Positions 17,341 to 25,864 of a stretch of DNA of 64,000 nucleotides are shown here, one piece after another. Every line of letters begins with the position of its first letter. The first letter of the stretch is position 1. Both the position numbers and the translations under genes were made by a program. Source of the stretch: Euryarchaeota archaeon UBA463 (GTDB lineage: Archaea; Thermoplasmatota; Poseidoniia; Poseidoniales; Thalassarchaeaceae). The stretch spans positions 40,259 through 104,258 of the forward strand of contig DAOI01000003.1 of the NCBI GenBank assembly GCA_002501805.1, read 5' to 3'. The notes under the pieces were generated by a model. The model did no database searches. It worked only from the letters and a program-made list of their open reading frames with translations, and had not been told where the DNA came from.

Positions 17341-18501
17341 TTAGGAACTAGAGTCTGACCCGCCAGAGTCATTGTATCTCCTCCGTTGCTTGGCTCGGAT
17401 ATACTTCAGAGGATGCGTCAACCACTCTTGATCGCAAAGCGAGTCGTCCCCTGCTTGAACTGGACAGCGAGCATTGGTCTTCAAAGCCGCACACCCATGA
17501 GGGGTATACTCCCTTTCGTATATGTGAGCAACCTGATATGAAGTCGTATCTGGGCTATAGTCAGGCGCTCCAGAGAAAAATCCACAGGTTTGCTCTTGGG
17601 AATGGCCTAGAGCCTTGGAGAAAGAAGCCAGAAAAACTCTGCCCACATGATTAACGTTGACTCCTTGGTTGAGCTCTGAAACCGCTGACTCAAAACAGGG
17701 AGGCCAATCTTCCCTAACAGCGGCTGATACAGGCATCTCTTCCTTTACCCGTAGGGCCAACATTCCGACTATCCTCTCCACCGGATCTGAGAACTGTGCG
17801 GCAAATTCATCACTCATTTTCTCCATGCGCTGTCTACAAGTCGCGTCAAGGTACCCCCTTACCCTCTCTTTCAGCAACCTAGACGTCCTCTGCCTGCTAT
17901 TCTCCCCAGAGGCTGGATCCATTCGAACCCAACCGTCTCTGACTGGCCTGTTAGCCAATCTCCAATATGTTCCTGAAATTTTTGGACAAAGCTCAATGAA
18001 GTCAGAAACAGGTACCCAATAGATCATATCATCCCCCTCTTCTATTTTGATTCCAGAAAGATAACTAGAGCATATTGTTGAGAAATTAGTCACATCTCTG
18101 CCGAATAGGCCGTCTGCTCTGCTAGCCTCTCCCTCAATCCATCTTGCCAACAATCGCTCATCGAAAGAAGCACATACAACTAGCATGGCATGAAGGAATG
18201 AAAGAGTCTCAGTCATCTTACCCGCTTCACTTGAGAGATCAACCGTTGTTGCATCATCTACCCCGTCTTTGTGCATTACAGACTCCAGTAGACGCAACCT
18301 GCCCCTTGCTCTCACTTCCTCAAGCCAAGGAGCCTCAACCAAATCTCCTACTGTGACCCCATTCTCCCTCAGAACTTCTCGTATGTGGCTCCTGCCTTGA
18401 GGTAGCATTGGGTATCTCGATAATATCACCCGATCTTCGATTATGGGTGGCTTGAGTGGAATGGGCACGATACCTAGAGAACCAAGAGGGTTATTCAACA
18501 A
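17341..18501 (-). CDS. priL: DNA primase large subunit
   Basis: 386 residues from TTG 18501; GTG at about 18468 is an alternative, and the LSRYPMLPQGRSHIRE segment (residues 27-42) shows that the start lies upstream of the first internal ATG. It is the iron-sulfur partner of PriS, needed to start RNA/DNA primers at archaeal replication forks. The four cluster cysteines appear as PPCFES, QTCGFF, HGCAAL and RCPVQA in the last 130 residues, followed by HPLKYIRAKQRRR, typical of the family end. It is divergent from mptE with 26 bases between starts, so their promoters must overlap. Confidence 0.9.
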   Translation of the reverse strand: MLNNPLGSLGIVPIPLKPPIIEDRVILSRYPMLPQGRSHIREVLRENGVTVGDLVEAPWLEEVRARGRLRLLESVMHKDGVDDATTVDLSSEAGKMTETLSFLHAMLVVCASFDERLLARWIEGEASRADGLFGRDVTNFSTICSSYLSGIKIEEGDDMIYWVPVSDFIELCPKISGTYWRLANRPVRDGWVRMDPASGENSRQRTSRLLKERVRGYLDATCRQRMEKMSDEFAAQFSDPVERIVGMLALRVKEEMPVSAAVREDWPPCFESAVSELNQGVNVNHVGRVFLASFSKALGHSQEQTCGFFSGAPDYSPDTTSYQVAHIYEREYTPHGCAALKTNARCPVQAGDDSLCDQEWLTHPLKYIRAKQRRRYNDSGGSDSSS

Positions 18502-18527
18502 TCACCGACCCCTTCCACTGGAGAAAC

Positions 18528-19286
18528 ATGTCTAGGCCACCCACAGATTTGATACCCCCCATTGAACTTCTTGTAACAATTCAAGATGAATTCAGGAGCC
18601 ATTTCGGATGGCAAGAATCTGATGATCTTTCAAGTGCGAAAAACCTACTTTCTATCGTTGAGCAGTTAGGAGTGGAGCAATGGAGGAGGCCCAATAGGGC
18701 CGCAACAGTAGCAAATATTCAGAGAAGACTTGTTCTAAGAGAGCAAAATGTTGCTATCCTTGGCGCCGCAATAGACATAGAAGAACTAACTATTGCTCTA
18801 GAGTCACCAACTCTCCTGATCGCTGCCGATGGGGCCGCCGGAGTAATATCTCTGTTACCCGAAACGACAGCAGAGAGAGCATGGTCAAGATTGGCTTTCA
18901 TAGTTTCAGATGCAGACGGAGGAGAGGGTACCATTGAGGCCGTGAATAGGGGGAAAACAGTTTTCCTACATGCACACGGGGATAATGAGAATGACTGGAG
19001 GGACCTTTTGGAAATTGCAAAGAACGCACCCACACCACCTCCTCTGATATTGACACATCAGACAACTGGAGAGATAGCTGGTATGCATAATCCAGGTGGT
19101 TTCACAGATGGCGACAGGGCTGCATGTATAGCTATGTCATTGGGGATTCCCGTTGAGAGGATAACCATGCTAGGGACAAATACAACGGAGGTCGGTAGGT
19201 GGTCAGGAACTACCGAAAAAGAAAAGAAACTAGTCAAATTACAGTGGATGGCAACTATTTTACAGGCTCTGGGGATTCACTACTGA
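18528..19286 (+). CDS. mptE: 6-hydroxymethyl-7,8-dihydropterin pyrophosphokinase, archaeal MptE type
   Basis: 252 residues from ATG 18528. The DUF115/MptE hallmarks are the Rossmann-like LLIAADGAAGVISLL, IVSDADGGEG near residue 125, VFLHAHGDNENDW near 147 and the HNPGGFTDGDRAACIA motif near 190. The enzyme makes the diphosphate intermediate for pterin cofactors (methanopterin or folate) and is not homologous to bacterial FolK. Its end abuts the stop of polC on the opposite strand with no gap. Confidence 0.88.
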   Translation: MSRPPTDLIPPIELLVTIQDEFRSHFGWQESDDLSSAKNLLSIVEQLGVEQWRRPNRAATVANIQRRLVLREQNVAILGAAIDIEELTIALESPTLLIAADGAAGVISLLPETTAERAWSRLAFIVSDADGGEGTIEAVNRGKTVFLHAHGDNENDWRDLLEIAKNAPTPPPLILTHQTTGEIAGMHNPGGFTDGDRAACIAMSLGIPVERITMLGTNTTEVGRWSGTTEKEKKLVKLQWMATILQALGIHY

Positions 19287-22200
19287 TCATAGGAAGTCTT
19301 CCAAGGTCATCACCGTCACTCTATCATTATTGAATAAAGAGTCTACACTATCAGACATCCATCCAACACGCTGTTTGGTGTAATCATCAACTCCGTAGCT
19401 CTCCATAACTTCCTTCGTAACCTGGATATATTTCCTGACTGCCCCCTCCGAGACTGTTAGAACGACATTTCCCCCACAGGTCGCAACCCCGTCATCGGAA
19501 CTCGAGAATCTTGGACCGCCCGAGATTCCCGATGCCCTCTGCACGCACTTACCAGCTAGAGGCATTCTTCGATAGGAGTGCCCACATTTTACACATCGTA
19601 CTTTCTGCCTGGTGAATGCCATCATATTGCCCCTCATATCTGGGAGGAAATGGGATTCAATGACTTGCGATGCCACTCTATCCACACTGACTGACCTGAG
19701 CCTACTCCCGAGCGCTAGTTGCTCACCCATCTTGTCGGTCATACTCACAAGCGTCTTGTATGCAGAATTTACTGGCCCAGAATCCAAGTCACCGGAATCA
19801 TGCGTCCATCCATATCCTCGCAGATCTCCAATACTGCCCAGCCTGTCGCTCACTAGGTCCACTAAGTCCGATGCTTCGTTGGGGTGTGGTTGTGACAATG
19901 TAGCCTCATAGAAGTCGCGAGAATAGCTCCATGAGCAATCTACGTTCAATGCCTCCTTGTCTATTTCCATCGGATTCAGCCTGGTCGTCAGAACCAGAGG
20001 AGCATCCATCCTGCCTCCCCTGCCTGCAGGTAGAATTTCCTTAGAGAAATTTAGCAAACCATCCATGAGCATCATTATGCTGTCCTCGTCTCCATCACAA
20101 TTCCTTCTTTTGGCTGCGTGGAAAAGTGGGTGAGCGTATCCGGCTGACGAGGAAGTCCATCCAATTAAGCGACACAACACTCCTCCAGATGTATGCGGTG
20201 CGAGACCGATGGCTAATCTTCCGACTAAGTCTTTCTCGCTTGTCGCGTTATAGAATGGTTCCATTTGATAGAATCTAACTAGAAGCTCATCCACGAAATT
20301 ACAAGTAGCGAGAAGGTGATCCTTGGATCTAATTGACGGGATAAAGTCCTGTGGAAGTAACTCCAACATCTGACTATCAGATTTCACGATATTCCCTCGG
20401 ATATCATGAGTATATCCCAGTTCAACAAGAGCCTCCCAAGATGTACCAATCTCTGCCGGTTTGAAGTGTGTTACTGGTACATCACTCATATCATACCTTG
20501 AGGTTCCGTCTCTGAACACAGAAACCCCGTGCTTTGCCCTCAGAATGCCCTTCTCTAATGGTTCGGGGGACTGTCCTATCGAAACTAGTCCCTTTACAGC
20601 TTTGATCTTCGAGGGAAGCTTGTCCAAGCCCAAAGCCCTTCTTTTTACTTCAAGAATCGATGAGACCGGGACTGTCGTAAACTCACCCCGGCGCCTCCTC
20701 TTGCCTCCACGGCTCTTACGGACCTCCGTTCTTCCTCCACACTCTTTGGCCACATTGGGGTCAGGTCTGACATGACACCTGATATGTGGAGACTCTGAAC
20801 CACATTTGCTACAGATTCTCGGACCCATCTGAACTCTAATACTTCCTTTGGAGGACGCCTCTCCTAGGAGCCTCTGAGGTCCCCCACTCTCAGCAATGGG
20901 ATATAGCGAGTGAACCAATGGTTTCATCTCCCTGACTCCGGACTTTTCCGGTCTGCCCATTCTAGCCCCAATTCTACACGTTGCAGAGTCCTCCCATCTC
21001 ATCGAGGACAATTTCCTAACTAGCCACAACGAACCATCAACAATGTGATCATCTAGTAACGAAACCGATCTATTCAGAGAGGCTACATTCTCGGGCCCCG
21101 GATCAGAGATTCCCTGTGCAGCTTCTTCTCCGATCGCTTCTGTCTCCAGTGTGCCCTTTCCTTGTTGCATAGCTAGGGTAGTTGCTTGTACTCTGGCAAG
21201 CCCCCTTCTACTCTCCAGCTCACTCTTTCTCTTTCCCTCAGCTTGGACTATCTTCTTGGCTTCTCTGACTCTGACGAGCCTATCTTCGATGTGCCCCATT
21301 GCATCTAAGGAACTAACTACTACGCCTTCCTCGCTCATCAGTCCTAGTCCTTCCAATAGACCTTCCCAGTTAGATGAAATCACGATATCTCCAGCCTCAT
21401 GATAGTGTTGCAAACCAAGAGTCAGAAGACATGATTTTACAATTCCATGATTTCTGACAGACATCCACGAAGGCCACATGTCAAAATCCGGCTCGTGTGT
21501 CGAGTCCAAGTCCTGTAAAGAATCAGGGCTCCAATCTCTCGACGCCCCACTTATCCTCAATCCACTTTCTTCAATCTCTGACCCAGACAATGCTTGGATA
21601 AGAGGTCTAGTGATTGAAATCGGAAGGTCAGACCACCATAGATTCCAAGGAGGAGGGACCGCTGTCCCAAATGCCTCAGATATTCTCTTCGACTGTTGCC
21701 AAGTCAAATCTATATCTCTCAGAAAAAGATACCACTCTCTCTTCCGCCACTCCCTCTCAAGAGCATCCTCCCCCCCACGATTTATTGCGCCATTAAAGGG
21801 TAGCCCTTTGGGCAGAGTATCAAGCCCGACCCCCATAATCTCTGCAAAGGTTGAGACCTTCTGAGGATGATCCATAGAATCCAGAAGATCTGCGGCCCAC
21901 CAATCTCTATTGTAAGCTGAGGGAACCAGATTCTTGTTGTTCTCAAGAAACTCTCCGAAACCCATCAGAATCTCTCCATTATCCCAAACAGAAACAACCC
22001 TTTCTCGAATCAATTTCCACTCATCCAGGGTGTGTACACGTCTGAACTCACCATCGCCAAGAATTACCATTGGCCCCTCGATATCAGTACAGGGAGTAAC
22101 TGCACAAGCCTTCCCAGGACGCTCAATCTTCATCTGAGTTCCAACCGATAGGAACCCACCTGCCGCCTCCATCGATACTGGATTCAAACCAGCAGCCGCC

Positions 22201-23261
22201 AAACCAGTGGCTCTACTTCTCCCATATCTAAGTCTGAATCCCCCGGGTTCACCAGGCTCGCCAAAGATAGGCCTTCCAGCGATCACATCATCCATGTATC
22301 TTGAAATCTCAGGAATTTGCCTGCTTTTGAAGCTATCAGACTCACCCTCATCGCTCTTTCCCTTACTAGCAAACTGAGAGATAAATTCCCATCCTGGAAT
22401 CTCCATTCTTTCCGTGTGCTTCACAATTTTTGGAGCCTTGAGGCACAAACCTTCACCGATAACCAACATCACTCCACCTCGAACCCTGGTCCTGAATGAA
22501 CCATTCTCATTCTGTACGTTCTTGACCTCCTTGAATCCAGCACACTCCTGCTTCTCAGTCTCCTCTCCGTTAACCATTACTGGACACGCCCTAACGATTA
22601 CCTCTACTTCCTCAGGAGGAGGTTTGTACTGAAGGCCAACTCTGTATAGTCCAAACTCTTCCTTCACTCTTTCCACCTCTCTTGTGGATGGATTATATCT
22701 CCCCAGACCAAGCTCACGTCTGATCATGTCACCAATTAGTACGCACAGAGCTTGAGCAGTTCCTCCGGCGGCTCTTATTGGTCCGCAGAAATCAATAGAA
22801 AGAAACTCTGAGCCATCTGAATTATTGAGAATCCTGACCGCACCAATACCATCCAGTGGAGCTACAAGAACAGCTTCTGTAAGTACAGCTAGGCCAACTC
22901 TGAGTCCACAATCTATTGCCTCTCGGAGATCTCCGTCACGCTCATACATCCGTTTTGCCACATTAACCGCTATCTGGATGGATGCACTCTCTCTGTCAGT
23001 TTTCAGAAGTATTGCTCGAAGGTCGTCCTCTATCTCTAGACCCTTCAGATACTCCTCGAGGAGTTTCTCAGTCCTACTTGCCAAATCCGCGGCTCTTGGG
23101 ATTTCTATTTCAGTGCTGAAGTCAAGCCCCCTCGCCTTGGCCTGGAGAGCTATGTCATATACTTCCTGAGTCCTCAAATCAAGCCATTCTTGGTAGGATT
23201 CAACTTCGGATGAAAGCCTGTCTGAATCATACTCCGACACAGATTCACGATGCTCAACCAT
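19287..23261 (-). CDS. polC: DNA polymerase II large subunit DP2 (D-family replicative polymerase)
   Basis: 1324 residues from ATG 23261. It is the catalytic subunit of euryarchaeal PolD. Visible family features: SIDFCGPIRAAGGTAQAL near residue 155, QYKPPPEEVEVIVRACPVMV near 213, RYGRSRATGLAAAG near 345, ICSKCGSESPHIRCH zinc-binding residues near 815, NCDGDEDSIMMLMDGLLNFS near 1053 with catalytic acidic residues, and RCVKCGHSYRRMPLAGKC zinc-binding residues near 1225. No intein is inserted: the NCDGDED region, a known intein site in other archaea, is continuous. A Lys/Arg-rich insert lies near 840-860. The small subunit DP1 is not in this window. Confidence 0.97.
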   Translation of the reverse strand: MVEHRESVSEYDSDRLSSEVESYQEWLDLRTQEVYDIALQAKARGLDFSTEIEIPRAADLASRTEKLLEEYLKGLEIEDDLRAILLKTDRESASIQIAVNVAKRMYERDGDLREAIDCGLRVGLAVLTEAVLVAPLDGIGAVRILNNSDGSEFLSIDFCGPIRAAGGTAQALCVLIGDMIRRELGLGRYNPSTREVERVKEEFGLYRVGLQYKPPPEEVEVIVRACPVMVNGEETEKQECAGFKEVKNVQNENGSFRTRVRGGVMLVIGEGLCLKAPKIVKHTERMEIPGWEFISQFASKGKSDEGESDSFKSRQIPEISRYMDDVIAGRPIFGEPGEPGGFRLRYGRSRATGLAAAGLNPVSMEAAGGFLSVGTQMKIERPGKACAVTPCTDIEGPMVILGDGEFRRVHTLDEWKLIRERVVSVWDNGEILMGFGEFLENNKNLVPSAYNRDWWAADLLDSMDHPQKVSTFAEIMGVGLDTLPKGLPFNGAINRGGEDALEREWRKREWYLFLRDIDLTWQQSKRISEAFGTAVPPPWNLWWSDLPISITRPLIQALSGSEIEESGLRISGASRDWSPDSLQDLDSTHEPDFDMWPSWMSVRNHGIVKSCLLTLGLQHYHEAGDIVISSNWEGLLEGLGLMSEEGVVVSSLDAMGHIEDRLVRVREAKKIVQAEGKRKSELESRRGLARVQATTLAMQQGKGTLETEAIGEEAAQGISDPGPENVASLNRSVSLLDDHIVDGSLWLVRKLSSMRWEDSATCRIGARMGRPEKSGVREMKPLVHSLYPIAESGGPQRLLGEASSKGSIRVQMGPRICSKCGSESPHIRCHVRPDPNVAKECGGRTEVRKSRGGKRRRRGEFTTVPVSSILEVKRRALGLDKLPSKIKAVKGLVSIGQSPEPLEKGILRAKHGVSVFRDGTSRYDMSDVPVTHFKPAEIGTSWEALVELGYTHDIRGNIVKSDSQMLELLPQDFIPSIRSKDHLLATCNFVDELLVRFYQMEPFYNATSEKDLVGRLAIGLAPHTSGGVLCRLIGWTSSSAGYAHPLFHAAKRRNCDGDEDSIMMLMDGLLNFSKEILPAGRGGRMDAPLVLTTRLNPMEIDKEALNVDCSWSYSRDFYEATLSQPHPNEASDLVDLVSDRLGSIGDLRGYGWTHDSGDLDSGPVNSAYKTLVSMTDKMGEQLALGSRLRSVSVDRVASQVIESHFLPDMRGNMMAFTRQKVRCVKCGHSYRRMPLAGKCVQRASGISGGPRFSSSDDGVATCGGNVVLTVSEGAVRKYIQVTKEVMESYGVDDYTKQRVGWMSDSVDSLFNNDRVTVMTLEDFL

Positions 23262-23389
23262 AACTATGCCCCACGCGAATAAGTGTCCAACAGGCTAGAC
23301 CGTTCAAGAACATTGACCGTATTTCCCCACTCGATGGCTATTTACCTACCGAAGCTTCATTCGATTACCATTGCTCGGATTAGTCGGAT

Positions 23390-23977
23390 ATGCAGTCGAT
23401 TTCAGCCGCTCAAGCAAAGCTCCTCCTGATTGACAGGGTGAGAGATTTGGCATACCTTCACTCTCCTAATGACCTATTCACCTTAGCTAGTGGCAGGGAG
23501 AGTCCGCATTTCTTTGATATGAAACCAGTGATGATGAACCCAGAATGTGCTCATCTACTTGGAGTCCTAATTCATGATAAAATTGTCGATATAGGGGGCG
23601 TAGATGCCGTTGGTGGCTTGGAGTTAGGGGCTGTTCCCCTAACGGCCATCGCAATTGCCAAGGCAGGAAAAGGCTCAGAAATCAGAGGATTCATGGTTCG
23701 CAAGGAGCCTAAGGGTAGAGGAGGCAGAAAGACTGGAAATCCACCAGGAATAGAAGGCTCAACCATCAGATCAGGAGATAGAGTGGTATTACTCGAAGAC
23801 GTCACCACAACTGGAGGATCAGCATTGAAGGCGGCTGAGATGTTGAATTCAATGGGTTGCGAAGTAGCGGCATGCATTACTATTCTTGATAGAGAGGAGG
23901 GAGGAATTGAAGCATTCAAAACTGCCGGAATACCCCTTATACCACTTTTACTGAGATCAAATATTACAGGTGATTGA
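23390..23977 (+). CDS. pyrE: orotate phosphoribosyltransferase
   Basis: 195 residues from ATG 23390. The PRPP-binding motif VVLLEDVTTTGGS is at 132-144; the N-terminal ASGRESPHFFDMKPV and VGGLELGAVPLTAIA segments, and RGFMVRKEPKGRG with the catalytic Lys, complete the OPRT pattern. It converts orotate to OMP in pyrimidine synthesis. The gene starts 129 bases from the divergent polC and abuts the TTG start of the next gene, so they form an operon. Confidence 0.93.
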   Translation: MQSISAAQAKLLLIDRVRDLAYLHSPNDLFTLASGRESPHFFDMKPVMMNPECAHLLGVLIHDKIVDIGGVDAVGGLELGAVPLTAIAIAKAGKGSEIRGFMVRKEPKGRGGRKTGNPPGIEGSTIRSGDRVVLLEDVTTTGGSALKAAEMLNSMGCEVAACITILDREEGGIEAFKTAGIPLIPLLLRSNITGD

Positions 23978-24376
23978 TTGAGCCAACATATCATAGATCC
24001 TGAAGGAACCCCATATTCTCCTGAGAAACACCCAATGAAGGATTATGTAGGGGCATCTGCCTATTTTGACCTAGATCTAAGATCAGGAGTAATAATGGAT
24101 GTCCAGAAGTTCCCAGAAATGAGGAAGCCATCATACAAGATTCAAGTTGACTTTGGGCCTGCTATTGGAAAGCTCTGGAGCTCAGCACAGATAACCAACT
24201 ATCCACGACACGATCTAATTGGAAGAAAGGTAGTAGGTGCGATCAATCTCGGCGACAAGACTCTTCCAACTGGTTTCATTAGCCAGTTTCTGGTTCTTGG
24301 AGCTCTGGATCCGGACGGAACAGTCAGGCTCCTCGAGCTTCCTGAAGGCGTGTTGCCCGGTTCATTGGTCGCCTGA
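23978..24376 (+). CDS. tRNA-binding (EMAP/CsaA-like) domain protein
   Basis: 132 residues from TTG 23978, immediately after the pyrE TGA. The pattern ASAYFDLDLRSGVIMDVQKFPE, then YKIQVDFGPAIGKLWSSAQITNY and GRKVVGAINLGDKTLPTGFISQFLVLG is the OB-fold tRNA-binding domain seen alone in CsaA and at the C-terminus of MetRS. A stand-alone copy could help aminoacylation or chaperone-like export functions; which one cannot be told. It ends two bases from the convergent zinc-ribbon gene. Confidence 0.85.
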   Translation: MSQHIIDPEGTPYSPEKHPMKDYVGASAYFDLDLRSGVIMDVQKFPEMRKPSYKIQVDFGPAIGKLWSSAQITNYPRHDLIGRKVVGAINLGDKTLPTGFISQFLVLGALDPDGTVRLLELPEGVLPGSLVA

Positions 24377-24378
24377 AC

Positions 24379-25239
24379 TCACTTGTGCTTCCAGCAGAAT
24401 TCCCCGCCCCTGAATGACATGCCTCTGCACTTCTTATCACTCACAGGGTCTACGTAGGTGCAGTAAGCTGTCTTCAATTCCGACCTCGTTCCCACTGACT
24501 TGTCATCAATTCTACGGAACTTCTTGCCCTTCTCCTTGACCGAGGCGCTTCTCCTGATACTATCGAGCTCCCCCTTGTCGAACCAGAATGATCCGCAGTC
24601 GCCACATCCGTCAAGAACCAGGGAATCAATCTTGCCCCCCTCTTTCGGATTCTTATCCTTGGATGCCTCGTGTGCGGCTACTCCTATGACAACCACCAGC
24701 GCGAATACCAGAAGTATCGGATGATCAAAGGACATTCCCCCCAAATTTTCGAGGCCACCGCCCCCCTGTTGCCTGGGAAGCTCATAAAACACCCTTATCT
24801 CGACCATCTTCCCTCCGCACGTCGGGCAATCGAGATCGCATGGCACCCCTTGTTCCAGTAGTGATTCGAGAGTTCCCACCTTGTCCGACTTATCCTTGAG
24901 TATCGTCCCTATGTTCTTGGCATTTAGTACTGAACCCTTGCATTTAGAGCACTCAAAATAACCCATATCATTGACTATCTCATAGGACAGCTGACCGCAT
25001 CCCCTCGGGCACTCAAGCTTCTCTAGATCGGCAATCTGCCTACGATGTGTCCTGCAGAAAAGAAGCCCCGCCATGGCACTTCGCTCGCAAGGCATTCCAT
25101 TCGTCTTCTTGCCCATGCATTGAGTGACCCCTGGGTCCTGATACTGGTGCTTCCAGCAGTAATTGGATTTGTACTTGACATTCATTCTACATTGGGGGGA
25201 CCCGGGTCGATTTTCGTCTACCCCCCTGCATCGACTCAT
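24379..25239 (-). CDS. multi-zinc-ribbon protein with one membrane segment
   Basis: 286 residues from ATG 25239 (GTG 25266 possible). It has many Cys/His pairs: two CxxH-like WKHQ/TH elements at each end (YCWKHQ, FCRTHRRQ and FCWKHK at the C-terminus), a CPRGCG...CSKC ribbon near 75-100, a CPTCGG TFIIB-like ribbon near 138 and DGCGDCGSFWFDKGELD near 210, which is the typical zf-TFIIB motif. One hydrophobic helix (HPILLVFALVVVIGVAAHE) sits at about 173-191. The repeated C-x-G-x-x-F/Y-C-W-K-H modules are related to one another. Function unknown; possibly a membrane-anchored protein-quality or RNA-binding factor (inference). Confidence 0.65.
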   Translation of the reverse strand: MSRCRGVDENRPGSPQCRMNVKYKSNYCWKHQYQDPGVTQCMGKKTNGMPCERSAMAGLLFCRTHRRQIADLEKLECPRGCGQLSYEIVNDMGYFECSKCKGSVLNAKNIGTILKDKSDKVGTLESLLEQGVPCDLDCPTCGGKMVEIRVFYELPRQQGGGGLENLGGMSFDHPILLVFALVVVIGVAAHEASKDKNPKEGGKIDSLVLDGCGDCGSFWFDKGELDSIRRSASVKEKGKKFRRIDDKSVGTRSELKTAYCTYVDPVSDKKCRGMSFRGGEFCWKHK

Positions 25240-25318
25240 AACAAGGCCATGCCATTGCACTGTCATTATCCTTTTTACGGCAGTTACACTATTGGACCGC
25301 TTGTCACCCGCTCAACAC

Positions 25319-25804
25319 ATGCCTACCATAGTTAGAATGACGACAAGCGCGGGACCAATAGATATCGAACTCTTCACCGAAGACTGTCCAGAGACCACAG
25401 GAAACTTCCTCAGACTTGTGGATGATGGGTTCTATGACGGACTACATTTTCACAGGGTAATCAAAGATTTCATGATTCAAGGCGGATGCCCTCACTCGAG
25501 GGACCCACACAACGGGAGAGCTGGAACTGGAGGTCCGGGTTGGAAGATTCCTTGTGAGGCTTCAGCACTGGCAAAGAGCCACGATACTCCAGGACTCTTC
25601 TCCATGGCCAATGCTGGTCCCAACACTGGTGGCTCCCAGTTCTTCCTGACCACCGTCCCCACGCCATGGCTTGACGGTAATCATGCCGTATTTGGAAAGG
25701 TCATCAAAGGAATGGAAAATGTTCACAAAATCGAGAACTGCGATACTCAGCCAGGAGACAGGCCATACGATCCTCAGAAGATAATCAAGGTTGAGAGATC
25801 TTAA
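25319..25804 (+). CDS. cyclophilin-type peptidyl-prolyl cis-trans isomerase
   Basis: 161 residues from ATG 25319; longer in-frame starts lie over the divergent neighbour and are rejected. The cyclophilin core is complete: IDIELFTEDCPETTGNF, FHRVIKDFMIQGG with the catalytic Arg, PGLFSMANAGPNTGGSQFF with the substrate-binding Gln/Phe, and WLDGNHAVFGKVIKGM. It has no signal peptide, so it is cytosolic. It catalyses Xaa-Pro isomerisation during protein folding. It is followed 60 bases later by the RHH-fumarase gene. Confidence 0.95.
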   Translation: MPTIVRMTTSAGPIDIELFTEDCPETTGNFLRLVDDGFYDGLHFHRVIKDFMIQGGCPHSRDPHNGRAGTGGPGWKIPCEASALAKSHDTPGLFSMANAGPNTGGSQFFLTTVPTPWLDGNHAVFGKVIKGMENVHKIENCDTQPGDRPYDPQKIIKVERS

Positions 25805-25836
25805 TAAAACGCCTTACTAATAGTCTATCACAGAGT

Positions 25837-25846
25837 TTATTAATAA
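25837..25846. promoter_or_regulatory. palindromic TATA-like element before the RHH-fumarase gene
   Basis: TTATTAATAA is a perfect 10-bp palindrome 18 bases upstream of the ATG at 25865, inside an AT-rich stretch running 25836-25857. Its place about 20-28 bases before the start suits an archaeal TATA box for a leaderless mRNA. A partial inverted match (TTACTAATA at 25814-25822 against TATTAATAAGTAA at 25839-25851) surrounds it. It could also be the operator of the gene's own RHH domain; that is inference. Confidence 0.4.
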
Positions 25847-25864
25847 GTAATTAATGCCGAATAT

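Noticed and set aside
19287..23261. Possible intein in polC
   Set aside because: The region around the catalytic NCDGDED motif is continuous and no intein splicing blocks were seen; the extra length is from charged inserts.
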